Positions 15,674 through 25,130 of a stretch of 41,427 bases of DNA are shown one piece after another. This DNA is from an uncultured Lachnospiraceae bacterium (GTDB taxonomy: Bacteria > Bacillota > Clostridia > Lachnospirales > Lachnospiraceae). A model generated the notes under the pieces. It made no database searches and was not told the DNA's origin. It saw only the letters and a list, made by a program, of their open reading frames with translations. Position 1 is the first letter of the stretch. Every line of letters starts with the position of its first letter. The stretch lies in assembly GCA_910577785.1 (NCBI GenBank), contig CAJTNT010000033.1, positions 1 to 41,427 of the forward strand, given 5' to 3'. The position numbers and the translations under genes are program-made.

Positions 15674-17380
15674 ATGCTGGAGATAGGGTCTGTTGTAGAT
15701 GGAAAATATAAAATATTAAATAAAGTCGGGCAGGGAGGAATGAGCGTTGTCTACCTGGCGATGAATGAAAGGGCAAATAAGCAGTGGGCAGTCAAGGAAA
15801 TCCGCAAAGACGGCAGCAGTGATTATGATGTTGTAAAGCAAGGGCTGATAGCAGAAACGGATATCTTAAAACATCTGGATCACCCAAACCTGCCCAGCAT
15901 TATTGATGTTATTGATCGGGACGACACCTTCCTTATTGTCATGGATTATATTGAAGGGAACCCTTTAAGTAAAGCATTGGAGAATTATGGCCCACAGAAC
16001 CAGGAAGATGTCATTGAATGGGGCAAAGAACTCTGTGATGTGCTGGGATATCTACATTCTAGAAAGCCGCCGATCATCTATCGGGATATGAAACCGGCCA
16101 ATGTCATGCTGAAACCAGATGGAAGGGTAACTCTGATTGATTTCGGCACAGCGCGGACATTTAAGGAGACAAGCGTGGAAGATACGCGATGTCTTGGAAC
16201 AGAGGGGTATGCTGCGCCAGAACAGTATGGAGGGCATGGGCAGACAGATGCCAGGACGGATATTTATAACTTGGGAGCCACATTATACCAGCTGATTACA
16301 GGGCAGTATCCCCGGCTTTATGAGATGCGGCCAATTCGTTACTGGAATCCGGCATTATCTTCTGGGCTGGAGGAAATCATTTTAAAATGTACACAAATTA
16401 TGCCAGAAGACAGGTATCAGTCCTGTGAGGAGCTTCTGTATGATTTAGAGCATTACAATGAATTGGATATTGAGTACCGAAAAGCCGAGAACCGGAAATG
16501 GAGGATGTTCCTTAGTTCCAGTATCCTGGCGGTGATATTCTCAGTAGGAGCATTTGGTTTTCGTTCGGCGGCCAATGTACAGACAAGAAACAGTTATGAT
16601 GGATATGTTGCTGCGGCATCTGTGGCGGAAGAGAGGCAGGCAATGGAATACTTTAAGTCTGCAATTAATTTGAAGCCTTCGGATGAGACTGCTTACCAGG
16701 AACTGCTGAAATACGTGACAAGGAATAATGTGATTACGAGCGAAGAAGATGAGGGCATACGTTCTATTTTTAACGAGACAAACGGGACGTCCCGGTCAAA
16801 TATTGAATATCTGCGGCTGAATAATCCAGATGCGTATGAGGTGTTTGCTTATGAAATGGGAAATGCATATTTCTATACCTATGAAGAGGCTAACCGAAAA
16901 ATGAAATCCCAAAAATGGTTTGAGGCTGCGAAAAGTTCATCCAGCCTGGATGTGCAAAAACGTGCAAGGGCGGAATGCCTGGAGAAGATAGCTTCTTATG
17001 CTGGGACATTAGGTGTTCAGAACCAGGCAGGAGACGCTTCTACGACATATTATGATTACTGGCTGGATATTACCTCGCTCATTAGCAGTGATATGATTTC
17101 GGCGGATAATAATGTTACAGCATTGCGGAGCTATAAAGATTTTGTATTCAATGTCTGTACTTATATGGAGCATTTTCTGGATGAGGGAGTTACACAGCGT
17201 GATATTTCAGCACAGTTAGCGATTGTGAAGGATGCTGTGACGGCAATGGATGTAAATGCTTCAAATTCTGTGGAGGCGAAGCTCAAGCAGGATACCTTTG
17301 AGAATATAAATCAGGCAGTGAAGATGCTGGGCGCGTCTGGTGTACGGACAGATGAGAAATCAGGGGAGGAAGCACAATGA
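15674..17380 (+). CDS. Membrane Ser/Thr protein kinase 1
   Basis: Hanks-type (PknB-like) kinase at residues about 10-265: glycine loop GQGGMSVVY, Lys41 in WAVKEI, catalytic YRDMKPANVML with Asp138, DFG at 156-158, and GTEGYAAPEQY. One membrane helix at about 279-298 (FLSSSILAVIFSVGAFGF). The outer part (about 300-568) is helical and TPR-like with no PASTA domains. AAGGGGGAAAAAT precedes the ATG. All catalytic residues are present, so it should be active. Probable partners: the PP2C just before it and the FHA proteins of the run. The kinase-helix-outer domain order is that of EssB/YukC, the T7SSb membrane pseudokinase that I do not otherwise see here. Confidence 0.93.
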   Translation: MLEIGSVVDGKYKILNKVGQGGMSVVYLAMNERANKQWAVKEIRKDGSSDYDVVKQGLIAETDILKHLDHPNLPSIIDVIDRDDTFLIVMDYIEGNPLSKALENYGPQNQEDVIEWGKELCDVLGYLHSRKPPIIYRDMKPANVMLKPDGRVTLIDFGTARTFKETSVEDTRCLGTEGYAAPEQYGGHGQTDARTDIYNLGATLYQLITGQYPRLYEMRPIRYWNPALSSGLEEIILKCTQIMPEDRYQSCEELLYDLEHYNELDIEYRKAENRKWRMFLSSSILAVIFSVGAFGFRSAANVQTRNSYDGYVAAASVAEERQAMEYFKSAINLKPSDETAYQELLKYVTRNNVITSEEDEGIRSIFNETNGTSRSNIEYLRLNNPDAYEVFAYEMGNAYFYTYEEANRKMKSQKWFEAAKSSSSLDVQKRARAECLEKIASYAGTLGVQNQAGDASTTYYDYWLDITSLISSDMISADNNVTALRSYKDFVFNVCTYMEHFLDEGVTQRDISAQLAIVKDAVTAMDVNASNSVEAKLKQDTFENINQAVKMLGASGVRTDEKSGEEAQ

Positions 17381-17778
17381 ATGAGGCGGAAAATTTAATT
17401 AGAATATATCGGACGTGTTTTATGGCCTGCCTGGTTCTGGCAATTATTTTTCTTGTGCTGACAGCTGTGATATTCTTTCGCTTCCGTATCCTCCAGGTGA
17501 TTGCGAATCGGACAGGAAGGGCGCAGAAAAAGGGAATTGAGCAGATGAGGGAAGAAAATCAGCGGACTGGACGCCTGCGTCATGCTGAGAAAGTTGCCAT
17601 GGGAGAATATACGCCCGTTTCGTTAAACAATGGGAACAATGTGGGGTATGGGAAGCCAGGTATGCAGGAAGAAAGGACGGAAAGCCTGTCAGTGCCTGAA
17701 CAAACGGTAATTCCATCGGACGGAAAGTTTACACTAGTAAGAGAAGTGATACTGATTCATACCAATGAAGTCATATAA
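17377..17778 (+). CDS. Hypothetical single-pass membrane protein, 133 aa
   Basis: Start overlaps the kinase stop (ATGA), so translation is coupled. A membrane helix lies at about residues 14-36 (CFMACLVLAIIFLVLTAVIFF), followed by a basic cytosolic region (RTGRAQKKGIEQMREENQR) and a polar tail ending in a short beta stretch (KFTLVREVILIHTNEVI). Family not recognised. Its place suggests a small component of the membrane complex or a kinase partner. Confidence 0.75.
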   Translation: MNEAENLIRIYRTCFMACLVLAIIFLVLTAVIFFRFRILQVIANRTGRAQKKGIEQMREENQRTGRLRHAEKVAMGEYTPVSLNNGNNVGYGKPGMQEERTESLSVPEQTVIPSDGKFTLVREVILIHTNEVI

Positions 17779-17821
17779 AAAAGCTGTCCATTCATAGTGG
17801 AGATAAAGGAGTGCAAAGCAT

Positions 17822-20800
17822 ATGAAAAAAGAACAAAAACATAAAAGGAAAAAGTATCTTGCATTGGTTCTTGTGTGTGCGCTGTTGCTATCGGGAATAC
17901 CGAAACTACATCTTATTGTACAGGCAGAAATAGATGCACGGGAAGAGGCGCAAGATCAGCAGGAAGATGGAAAAGCAGAAGCAGAACAGGGTGATAATGG
18001 GGCAGAGCAGGGCATGGAAAGACAGGAAGAAGCGGAAATAGCCCAGAATGCAGAAGAAGCTGGGGAAGTCCAGAATGCGGAAGAGTCTCAAAATGTGGAA
18101 GAAGCGGAGGATGCCCAGGATGTAGAAGAATTGGAAGGAACAGCGGCAGCCGAGTATGGGGAAGAATCGGAAGCGGCAGGGAGCATGGACGTTTTGGAGG
18201 GGAGCGAAACAGCACAGGGAATGGAATCTGATGAAGGAAAAAAAGAAGATTTGTATGCAGAAGCAGAAGAAGAAAAGCCCCAGGTTGTGGAAAATACAGA
18301 AATAAACCATGCGCAGAATGGAAATTTGGCAGGACAAAATGCTGACGCAGATCAGCCTCAGGATGGGGAAGATGTGCCAGAGGCAGAGAAGTCCACTCCG
18401 GTAATTGAAGTGACATATGATCCAGTTTCCACAAGCACAGCAGAGGAGTATAGGGAGTTTTATAAAGCGCGGAAAGCGGTAGTGTCAGTGAAGAATTGGA
18501 CGGCTGAGGGCGATGAGTTTGATGGGATTGTTCATTATGATATCAAGGCCTCATCTACAAGGATTGATGTGCTGGGATTAACCTCAGGCTTGGTATGGGT
18601 AACAGAGATGCAGCCAGATGGAAGCGCTGTATATAAGACAGAGATTGCATTTCCAGCTGAAAGCGCTTACGTTTTTGGCATGAAGCTGGATGGGAATAAT
18701 AAAAATAATGCCGCGGAATATGAGCCGGCTACCTTTATGGTGGATGCTGCATCGCCAGTATTTGGAGAAGAGGGGATTATGTGCAGCCCAACTAATCACA
18801 TGGAGACAAAATTGCCATATCATGATAGTGACGGCAGGGTTTGGTATAGCCAGGATGTTACATTTTCTTTTAAGGTACAGGATAATGGCTCTGGCTTGAA
18901 ATCAGTAGTATTTGGGAAAGGGTCAGATGAATATAAGGATTTTAAGGGGTATGAGGATAAGTCGTATGATTTAAATACATATCTGGAGAATGGCATTAAT
19001 TATGGGAAATGCGGAGAAACGCAGGAACAGGATTTTCGTGCGGAAGAGACAGGCAGCACCGATGGGGATGGGCTCTATCAGCTTGTGGTTAAGGCTTCTG
19101 ATTATGCAGGGAATGAAAGGGAAGCCCAATCGGATGTCATTGGAATTGATAAAACGGCGCCAACCATTAAGGCAGAATCTGATGTGGACGGATGGGTGAA
19201 TGACAGGGCTGTGTTTACATTTACACCAAGTGACAGCGGCTCTGGGATTGCACATGTATATTGTGCAAAAGGCAGGACAAAATCAGATGAGAATAAAATA
19301 GAAGTGAAGGAAGAAAATGGGGAATATGTAAAAGAATTTACTAAGACTGGCGGAGACTATGTCTGCTGGGCCATAGATCATGTGGGGAATGAATCTGCAG
19401 CAGTGCCGTTTCAAGTGAAGGTTGACAGTGAGGCGCCGGAGATTGTAGGTATTATATTTGCAGGGGTGGGGTATTCAGATAGCGAAGGATGGAAAGAAAG
19501 CATTAATGTCACGGAAACCAGTTATGGATATTATTTCCGAGAGAAAACAGAGCTGAGAGTCCGTGTCTGCGATGATGTCTCTGGAGTGAAATCCGTGTCT
19601 TATCAGCTGCAGGAACTTGGAGAAGCAAAGGGAGATGCCGTGGAACTGACAGAGTTGGAAACGGATGAAGATGGCGTATTATTTGCAAGCTTTGTAATCC
19701 CTGCTAATTTTAAAGGCCAAGTTTACGTGTCAGCGACAGACAATGCACAGAATACATGCGCTTCGGTAAGCCCGGAGGGCGTAATTGTGGAAAACATGGA
19801 AAAGCATGAGAAGCATGCGTCTGTCGCCATCAAACTGCCAGACCTTCCGAATGGGATGAAGGCATATTCTGCAGATCTTGAGGATATAGCTGTTACTGTG
19901 GAAGACAATTATACAGGCTTGAGGAGAGTGGAAGCAGAATTTATCTGTAATGGTGTTTCAGAGAAAGAGACTATTGAAATTGGCAATGATGGGAAGCTGT
20001 CAGGCGACAGTAATGGTTGGACAAGCCTGGGAGCAGACAATGCTTCTGCCATTGGAGATAATCTGATTACAAAGTTAGAAAAGAAGTTCTCTTTCAAGGG
20101 AGAAGGCAATGATATTAGATTAATCGTAACCTTGACGGATCGTGCGGGATTTCAGACGTCAGCAGAAAAGACATTTAGCATTGACAAGTCAGAACCTATC
20201 ATTTTCGTAGAATATAAGCCAATAAAATCACAGACAGATACCATCCCAGTGTTCTATAATGGTGGATGCAGGGCTACTATCACTGTGGCTGACAGGAATT
20301 TTGATAAAGATATGTCGAAGAATGTAGTATTTGATATAAAGTCCGCTGTCGCGGATAGGGCGCCAGATATAGCAGAGCTGGAATGGGAAGAGGTAAAAGA
20401 AGATACGAAGACGATTCCAACGTACCGTACGGAAATCCTATTTGACCAAGACAGCCATTATAGCCTGGGAATGACGGTGTCAGATATGGCAGGATATTCC
20501 AAGGTTTATGGAGGGTATGTTTTTGCAGTTGATAAAACAGCGCCGGTATTGGGGGATTTCGAGATTCATGCGACAGACGCTGAGAAGATGAAAAAATATC
20601 AGGAGGAAAAAGAAAGTAAGGATACCATTTACTGGTATAATCAGGACATCACATTATCTTTTATGGCTCAGGATGTCATTTCAGGCCTGGCAGCAGTTAA
20701 AACAAGTCCCATGGAGGGGGCAGATGGCAGTTTCCAGAACCTGGTGGATGCACAGTATGGGCTAAAAGAGTATGCTGTTGGCGAAGGCAATGAAAAAACG

Positions 20801-23800
20801 GATTTTGGCAAACGCGGAGAAGTGGGAGAGAAACGCTATGAAGGGATTAAGACAGATGGGAATGGAATCTACCAGCTTTCTGTGAATGTGCTTGATTATG
20901 CTGGAAATGGCGCTTCCATGGATTCTAAAGTGATTGGAATTGATAAGACGGCTCCTAAGATTACAGACTTTACATTTAAGCCTTCCAATCGAGATCAGGT
21001 AGTGGAATGGGAAAGTCCAGATAAAGAAGAAAAGGGGTACGGATATTATTTTTCGGGGAAAGCGACAGTTACCGTAACGGCATCAGATGAAGGCAAAACA
21101 CCAGGCTCCGGAGTGGCCACGATTACATACTGCATGAAGGAAAAAGGCGAAACAGAATGGAAAGAAACTACCATCAAGGTAAAAGCGGACAATAAGATTT
21201 CTTTTGAAACGCCGGAAAACTTCAAAGGCCAGATTTATTTTTATGCGACAGATAATGTGGGAAACAGCGGCAAAGAGCAGAACCTTAAGCGCCAGACAAA
21301 TGGCGTGATTGCCGAAACAGAAACAATGCATAGGAAGAGTTCGGAAATAGAGATAAACTTGCCGGATACAGACTGCTATGACGCAGAGGGACATAACCTC
21401 TACGAGTCCGAAATCAGTGTTCCGATTATTGTCGCAGATTCCTATTCTGGATTGAGTAAAGTAGAATGGTCAGTAACTTCTGTCTACCAGGATTCAGAAA
21501 ATAACCAGGAAGGAACCGTTATTATTGGCAATAATGCGGATGATGCAGATGCCCTGTCAAAAGATGCAGAAGGCTGGGAGATAGCAGAGAAGGACAATAA
21601 CTTAGCCGTAAAGATGGAAAAGAAGATTACGGTGAGGAATAATAGCAATGATATTAAATTGACAGTGACGATAACAGACCGTGCAGGGCATTCTACTACA
21701 GAAACAAAAGTGTTCAGCATTGATAAGACAAAGCCGGATATTTCTGTAGAATACAATAACGAAGAATCGCCCGTTACATCCATGGATAAAAATTACAAAG
21801 CGTTTTATAAAAATGAACGCCAGGCAAAGATTACGATCCGGGAACGTAATTTTGACAAAAAAGAAGCAGATATGCTGGTAGAAAAGGCAATAAAAGGAGC
21901 GAAGGAAGCGATTATTTCCGGCTGGAAGGATGAAGATGGGCTGGGCGGAAGAAGTGACGATGCAGCACATACGTGTACGGTTACTTATCCAGGAAACGGC
22001 GCTTATCGGTTTTCCATGGAAGTGAAGGATTTGGCAGGAAATAGGGCACATTACCATAGGGACGGCTCGGCAGATATTTTTATTGTGGATAAGGATAAGC
22101 CAACGTTGCGCAAGGATAACCTTATGGTAGAACCGATAAGCTCTGATACGGTAAATACCTATACAGATGGGCAGGGGGTGCAATGGTATAACCAGAACGT
22201 AAGGTTTTTGTTTAAGGCAAAGGATGGATGCGCAGGGCTATATCATGTGACATCGAATGCATATGCGATGGACGAGCTTACCGGTCAGTTTAAAAAGGAT
22301 ATTGATAAAATCTATAAGCTGCAGGATTATGCGGTGGGGGAAAAAGATTATGGGAAACGGGGAGAAGTGGAAGAAGAGGAGTATACCGTTTCTTCTGACA
22401 CGGAAAATAATGCAAGCCAGAAGTACAGGCTGATGGTAAATGCGGTTGATTATGCCGGGAACGAAAATTCTATGAGTTCTGATATTATTGGAATTGATCG
22501 GGAGAAGCCGCGGATTATTGGCATTGCTTTTGAGGGCGTGGGAAACCAGGACAGCGCGTGGAGGGACAGGACGACAGTCTCAAAAGAGGATTACGGCTAT
22601 TATTTCCGTGGAGCCGCAACGGTGAAGATTACAGCTACGGATGTAAATGAAAAGGGCTTCTCTGGGGTAAAATCCATTTCTTATCGCCTGGCAGACATCC
22701 GTGATGACGGGGAACGTGAATTTATTACCCCGAAGCTGCAAGCAAATGAGAATGAGGCATTTATCAGTTTTGATGTCCCAGAGGGCTTTAAAGGCCAGAT
22801 TTATGCATATGCAACCGATAATGTTGGCAACGAAGGGGCAATGGAACAGCCGGACGGTACGGTACGTGAGAACGAGGCGCAGAAGTCAGAGGCCAGGATT
22901 GAGGTAACAAGCCCAGAGACAGCCATTCAGGATGAAGGAGGCAGGCCACTGTACGCTTCCGACACAACATTCCATCTTATGGCAGAGGACATTCATGCAG
23001 GGATAGGAAAAGTGGAATGGTCCATAGAGTCTGCGGAAGATTCTGGAAATAATCAATCTGGGACGCTGGTAGTCAATCCAGATGGGACATTGTCAGAGAC
23101 GAGCTGGCAGATTATAAAAACAGATGAAAACCTGGTTACAAGATTGGAACGGGATATTACCGTACACAATAATAGCAATAATATCCGTTTAAAAGTCACG
23201 CTGACGGACAGGGCAGGCAATGTGACGGAATACAATAACGGAGAAGGAGTGGTATTCAGTATAGACAAGACGCAACCCCAGATTGAGGTGGTGTATCTGC
23301 AAAATGATGCTTCAAATGATAAGTATTATAACAAAGACCGTACGGCAGTCATTACCGTAACGGAGCGTAACTTTGATGAAGAAGCTACAAATATGCAGAT
23401 ACAGATTACCAATACAGACAGGGCAATCCCGGCTTATGGCACATGGACACATGGCGGGGAAACAGGGACAGACAGGGCTACGCATACTTGCCAGATTACA
23501 TATGCGGCGGATGGCGATTACACGTTTACCATGGGTACGGTGGATAAAGCAAAGAATTCCGCAGTATATGGGAAAACAGACGAGTTTACCATTGACCAGA
23601 CAAAGCCGGAAGTTTCGGTTTCCTATAGCACAGACGGATTATCGAATGATATTTATTACAAGAGCGAATGTGTGGCAACGATTACCGTGACAGAGCATAA
23701 TTTTAATGATGCAGGAATGGTGATTACACAGACGGCAGAGCTGGATGGACGGTCAATCCCCGTGCCTTCTGGCATCCGATGGAGCAGCAGCGGAGATGTG

Positions 23801-25024
23801 CATACGGCAACGATCAACTACGATACAGATGGGGATTATACGTTAAGCGTATCAGGGCAGGATATGGCTTTGAACGAGTTGGAAGCTTATACAGGAACAA
23901 AATTTGTGGTGGATAGGACAGAGCCAGAAATAGAGATTACAGATGTAGATGATATGACGGCATACAATGGCACGGTTGCCCCAGGTATTGCATTCAATGA
24001 TATAAACTGTGATGCAGATAGCGTGAAAATTGTATTAAAAGGTTATGAGCATGAAGCGCAGGATCTGACCGGAAGCCTGTCAAGGAGTGCGCATGGAGGC
24101 AGTATCCGCCTGCCAGATTTTAACCATACAGCAGATGTGGATGATGTTTATACGCTTACGGCCAGAGTCTCAGATATGGCAGGGAACAGCAAGGAGGTTT
24201 CAAAAGTATTTTCAGTAAACCGCTATGGCTCCAATTATATCCTGGGCGATGATACGCAGAAACTGGTCAATGATTATTATGCGAACCAGGAAGAAGACCT
24301 TGTGATCCGTGAGATCAATGTAAGTTCCTTGCAGACAGAGGGAATTACTTATAGCCGAGATGGCGAAATGGTGACGTTGAAGGAAGAGGAAGATTATGAT
24401 GTCCAGGAGGACGGGACAGAATTTGCATCCTGGAAAGAATATACCTATACGGTGCATGCACATAACTTTGAGGAGGAAGGCGCTTATACGGTGACGGTAC
24501 TCTCGACAGACACAGCCAAGAACAGCATGTCGAACCGTACGGCCAAGATCAAAGAGTACACCAAAGAAGTTGCGTTTGTCATTGACAAGACCGCGCCGAC
24601 CATTGTTGCCACCGGGGTTGAGAATAACAGGCAGTACATGGAAAATGAGCGGGAAATCAAAGTGGACAGCCAGGACAATGTAGCGATTGATTTTGTGGAA
24701 GTATATTTAAATGACAGCGGTACGCCTGTCCAGACATGGATGAAGGAAGAACTGGCAGAAAACAATGGCATTATGAACTACATGCTGAAAGCGGCTTCGA
24801 ATTGGCAGAGCTTACGGTTTGTGGCCGTGGATAAAGCGGGAAACAGGAAAGAGAGTGATATCCTCCGATGCCTGCTGACTACAAATGTATGGATCCAGTT
24901 TATCAATAACCGTGTAGCGTTGTATGGGACGTTTCTTCTCGTAGCGCTTGCCGGAGGCGCCTGCTACTTTATATTTGCGAAACGCAGGAAGAAGAACCAG
25001 GAAAAGGGAGCGGATGCCCAGTAA
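17822..25024 (+). CDS. Giant Ig-like repeat surface protein, 2400 aa
   Basis: Signal peptide with basic start and core LALVLVCALLLSGI (about 12-26), then a Glu/Gln/Ala-rich low-complexity stretch (about 37-190). The rest is bacterial Ig-like modules, many ending in DxAGN and starting with (I/V)DKTAP-type motifs (IGIDKTAP, FSIDKTKP, FVIDKTAP). A supermodule of about 500-600 residues is present three times, beginning at WYSQDVTFSFK, WYNQDITLSFM and WYNQNVRFLFK, each followed by a GYYF motif block. The C-terminus has a membrane helix (YGTFLLVALAGGACYFIF) and a KRRKKNQ tail; there is no LPXTG. ATG follows AAAGGAGTG. Likely an extended cell-surface stalk or adhesin made with the secretion apparatus. 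Confidence 0.88.
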   Translation: MKKEQKHKRKKYLALVLVCALLLSGIPKLHLIVQAEIDAREEAQDQQEDGKAEAEQGDNGAEQGMERQEEAEIAQNAEEAGEVQNAEESQNVEEAEDAQDVEELEGTAAAEYGEESEAAGSMDVLEGSETAQGMESDEGKKEDLYAEAEEEKPQVVENTEINHAQNGNLAGQNADADQPQDGEDVPEAEKSTPVIEVTYDPVSTSTAEEYREFYKARKAVVSVKNWTAEGDEFDGIVHYDIKASSTRIDVLGLTSGLVWVTEMQPDGSAVYKTEIAFPAESAYVFGMKLDGNNKNNAAEYEPATFMVDAASPVFGEEGIMCSPTNHMETKLPYHDSDGRVWYSQDVTFSFKVQDNGSGLKSVVFGKGSDEYKDFKGYEDKSYDLNTYLENGINYGKCGETQEQDFRAEETGSTDGDGLYQLVVKASDYAGNEREAQSDVIGIDKTAPTIKAESDVDGWVNDRAVFTFTPSDSGSGIAHVYCAKGRTKSDENKIEVKEENGEYVKEFTKTGGDYVCWAIDHVGNESAAVPFQVKVDSEAPEIVGIIFAGVGYSDSEGWKESINVTETSYGYYFREKTELRVRVCDDVSGVKSVSYQLQELGEAKGDAVELTELETDEDGVLFASFVIPANFKGQVYVSATDNAQNTCASVSPEGVIVENMEKHEKHASVAIKLPDLPNGMKAYSADLEDIAVTVEDNYTGLRRVEAEFICNGVSEKETIEIGNDGKLSGDSNGWTSLGADNASAIGDNLITKLEKKFSFKGEGNDIRLIVTLTDRAGFQTSAEKTFSIDKSEPIIFVEYKPIKSQTDTIPVFYNGGCRATITVADRNFDKDMSKNVVFDIKSAVADRAPDIAELEWEEVKEDTKTIPTYRTEILFDQDSHYSLGMTVSDMAGYSKVYGGYVFAVDKTAPVLGDFEIHATDAEKMKKYQEEKESKDTIYWYNQDITLSFMAQDVISGLAAVKTSPMEGADGSFQNLVDAQYGLKEYAVGEGNEKTDFGKRGEVGEKRYEGIKTDGNGIYQLSVNVLDYAGNGASMDSKVIGIDKTAPKITDFTFKPSNRDQVVEWESPDKEEKGYGYYFSGKATVTVTASDEGKTPGSGVATITYCMKEKGETEWKETTIKVKADNKISFETPENFKGQIYFYATDNVGNSGKEQNLKRQTNGVIAETETMHRKSSEIEINLPDTDCYDAEGHNLYESEISVPIIVADSYSGLSKVEWSVTSVYQDSENNQEGTVIIGNNADDADALSKDAEGWEIAEKDNNLAVKMEKKITVRNNSNDIKLTVTITDRAGHSTTETKVFSIDKTKPDISVEYNNEESPVTSMDKNYKAFYKNERQAKITIRERNFDKKEADMLVEKAIKGAKEAIISGWKDEDGLGGRSDDAAHTCTVTYPGNGAYRFSMEVKDLAGNRAHYHRDGSADIFIVDKDKPTLRKDNLMVEPISSDTVNTYTDGQGVQWYNQNVRFLFKAKDGCAGLYHVTSNAYAMDELTGQFKKDIDKIYKLQDYAVGEKDYGKRGEVEEEEYTVSSDTENNASQKYRLMVNAVDYAGNENSMSSDIIGIDREKPRIIGIAFEGVGNQDSAWRDRTTVSKEDYGYYFRGAATVKITATDVNEKGFSGVKSISYRLADIRDDGEREFITPKLQANENEAFISFDVPEGFKGQIYAYATDNVGNEGAMEQPDGTVRENEAQKSEARIEVTSPETAIQDEGGRPLYASDTTFHLMAEDIHAGIGKVEWSIESAEDSGNNQSGTLVVNPDGTLSETSWQIIKTDENLVTRLERDITVHNNSNNIRLKVTLTDRAGNVTEYNNGEGVVFSIDKTQPQIEVVYLQNDASNDKYYNKDRTAVITVTERNFDEEATNMQIQITNTDRAIPAYGTWTHGGETGTDRATHTCQITYAADGDYTFTMGTVDKAKNSAVYGKTDEFTIDQTKPEVSVSYSTDGLSNDIYYKSECVATITVTEHNFNDAGMVITQTAELDGRSIPVPSGIRWSSSGDVHTATINYDTDGDYTLSVSGQDMALNELEAYTGTKFVVDRTEPEIEITDVDDMTAYNGTVAPGIAFNDINCDADSVKIVLKGYEHEAQDLTGSLSRSAHGGSIRLPDFNHTADVDDVYTLTARVSDMAGNSKEVSKVFSVNRYGSNYILGDDTQKLVNDYYANQEEDLVIREINVSSLQTEGITYSRDGEMVTLKEEEDYDVQEDGTEFASWKEYTYTVHAHNFEEEGAYTVTVLSTDTAKNSMSNRTAKIKEYTKEVAFVIDKTAPTIVATGVENNRQYMENEREIKVDSQDNVAIDFVEVYLNDSGTPVQTWMKEELAENNGIMNYMLKAASNWQSLRFVAVDKAGNRKESDILRCLLTTNVWIQFINNRVALYGTFLLVALAGGACYFIFAKRRKKNQEKGADAQ

Positions 25025-25130
25025 GGGGAAGTGTAAGGAAAAAGAATGGAATGCCCAGTAAGGGGAGGCGTAAGGAAAAAGAATTGGGTAGCCAGCAAAG
25101 GGAAACGTAAGGAAAGGGGATGGATGCCAG
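25010..25130 (+). repeat. Three tandem ~37-bp units between the giant protein and kinase 2
   Basis: Units of the form ATGCCCAGTAAGGGGA then GTAAGGAAAAAGAAT. The first holds the giant gene's stop codon and the last holds the GGAAAGGGG ribosome site of kinase 2. This is the same kind of junction repeat as at 6154 and 30236. Confidence 0.75.

Noticed and set aside
17906..18434. Two long minus-strand frames (143 and 173 codons)
   Set aside because: Antisense of the Glu/Gln/Ala-rich stretch of the giant surface protein; low-complexity composition keeps them open.
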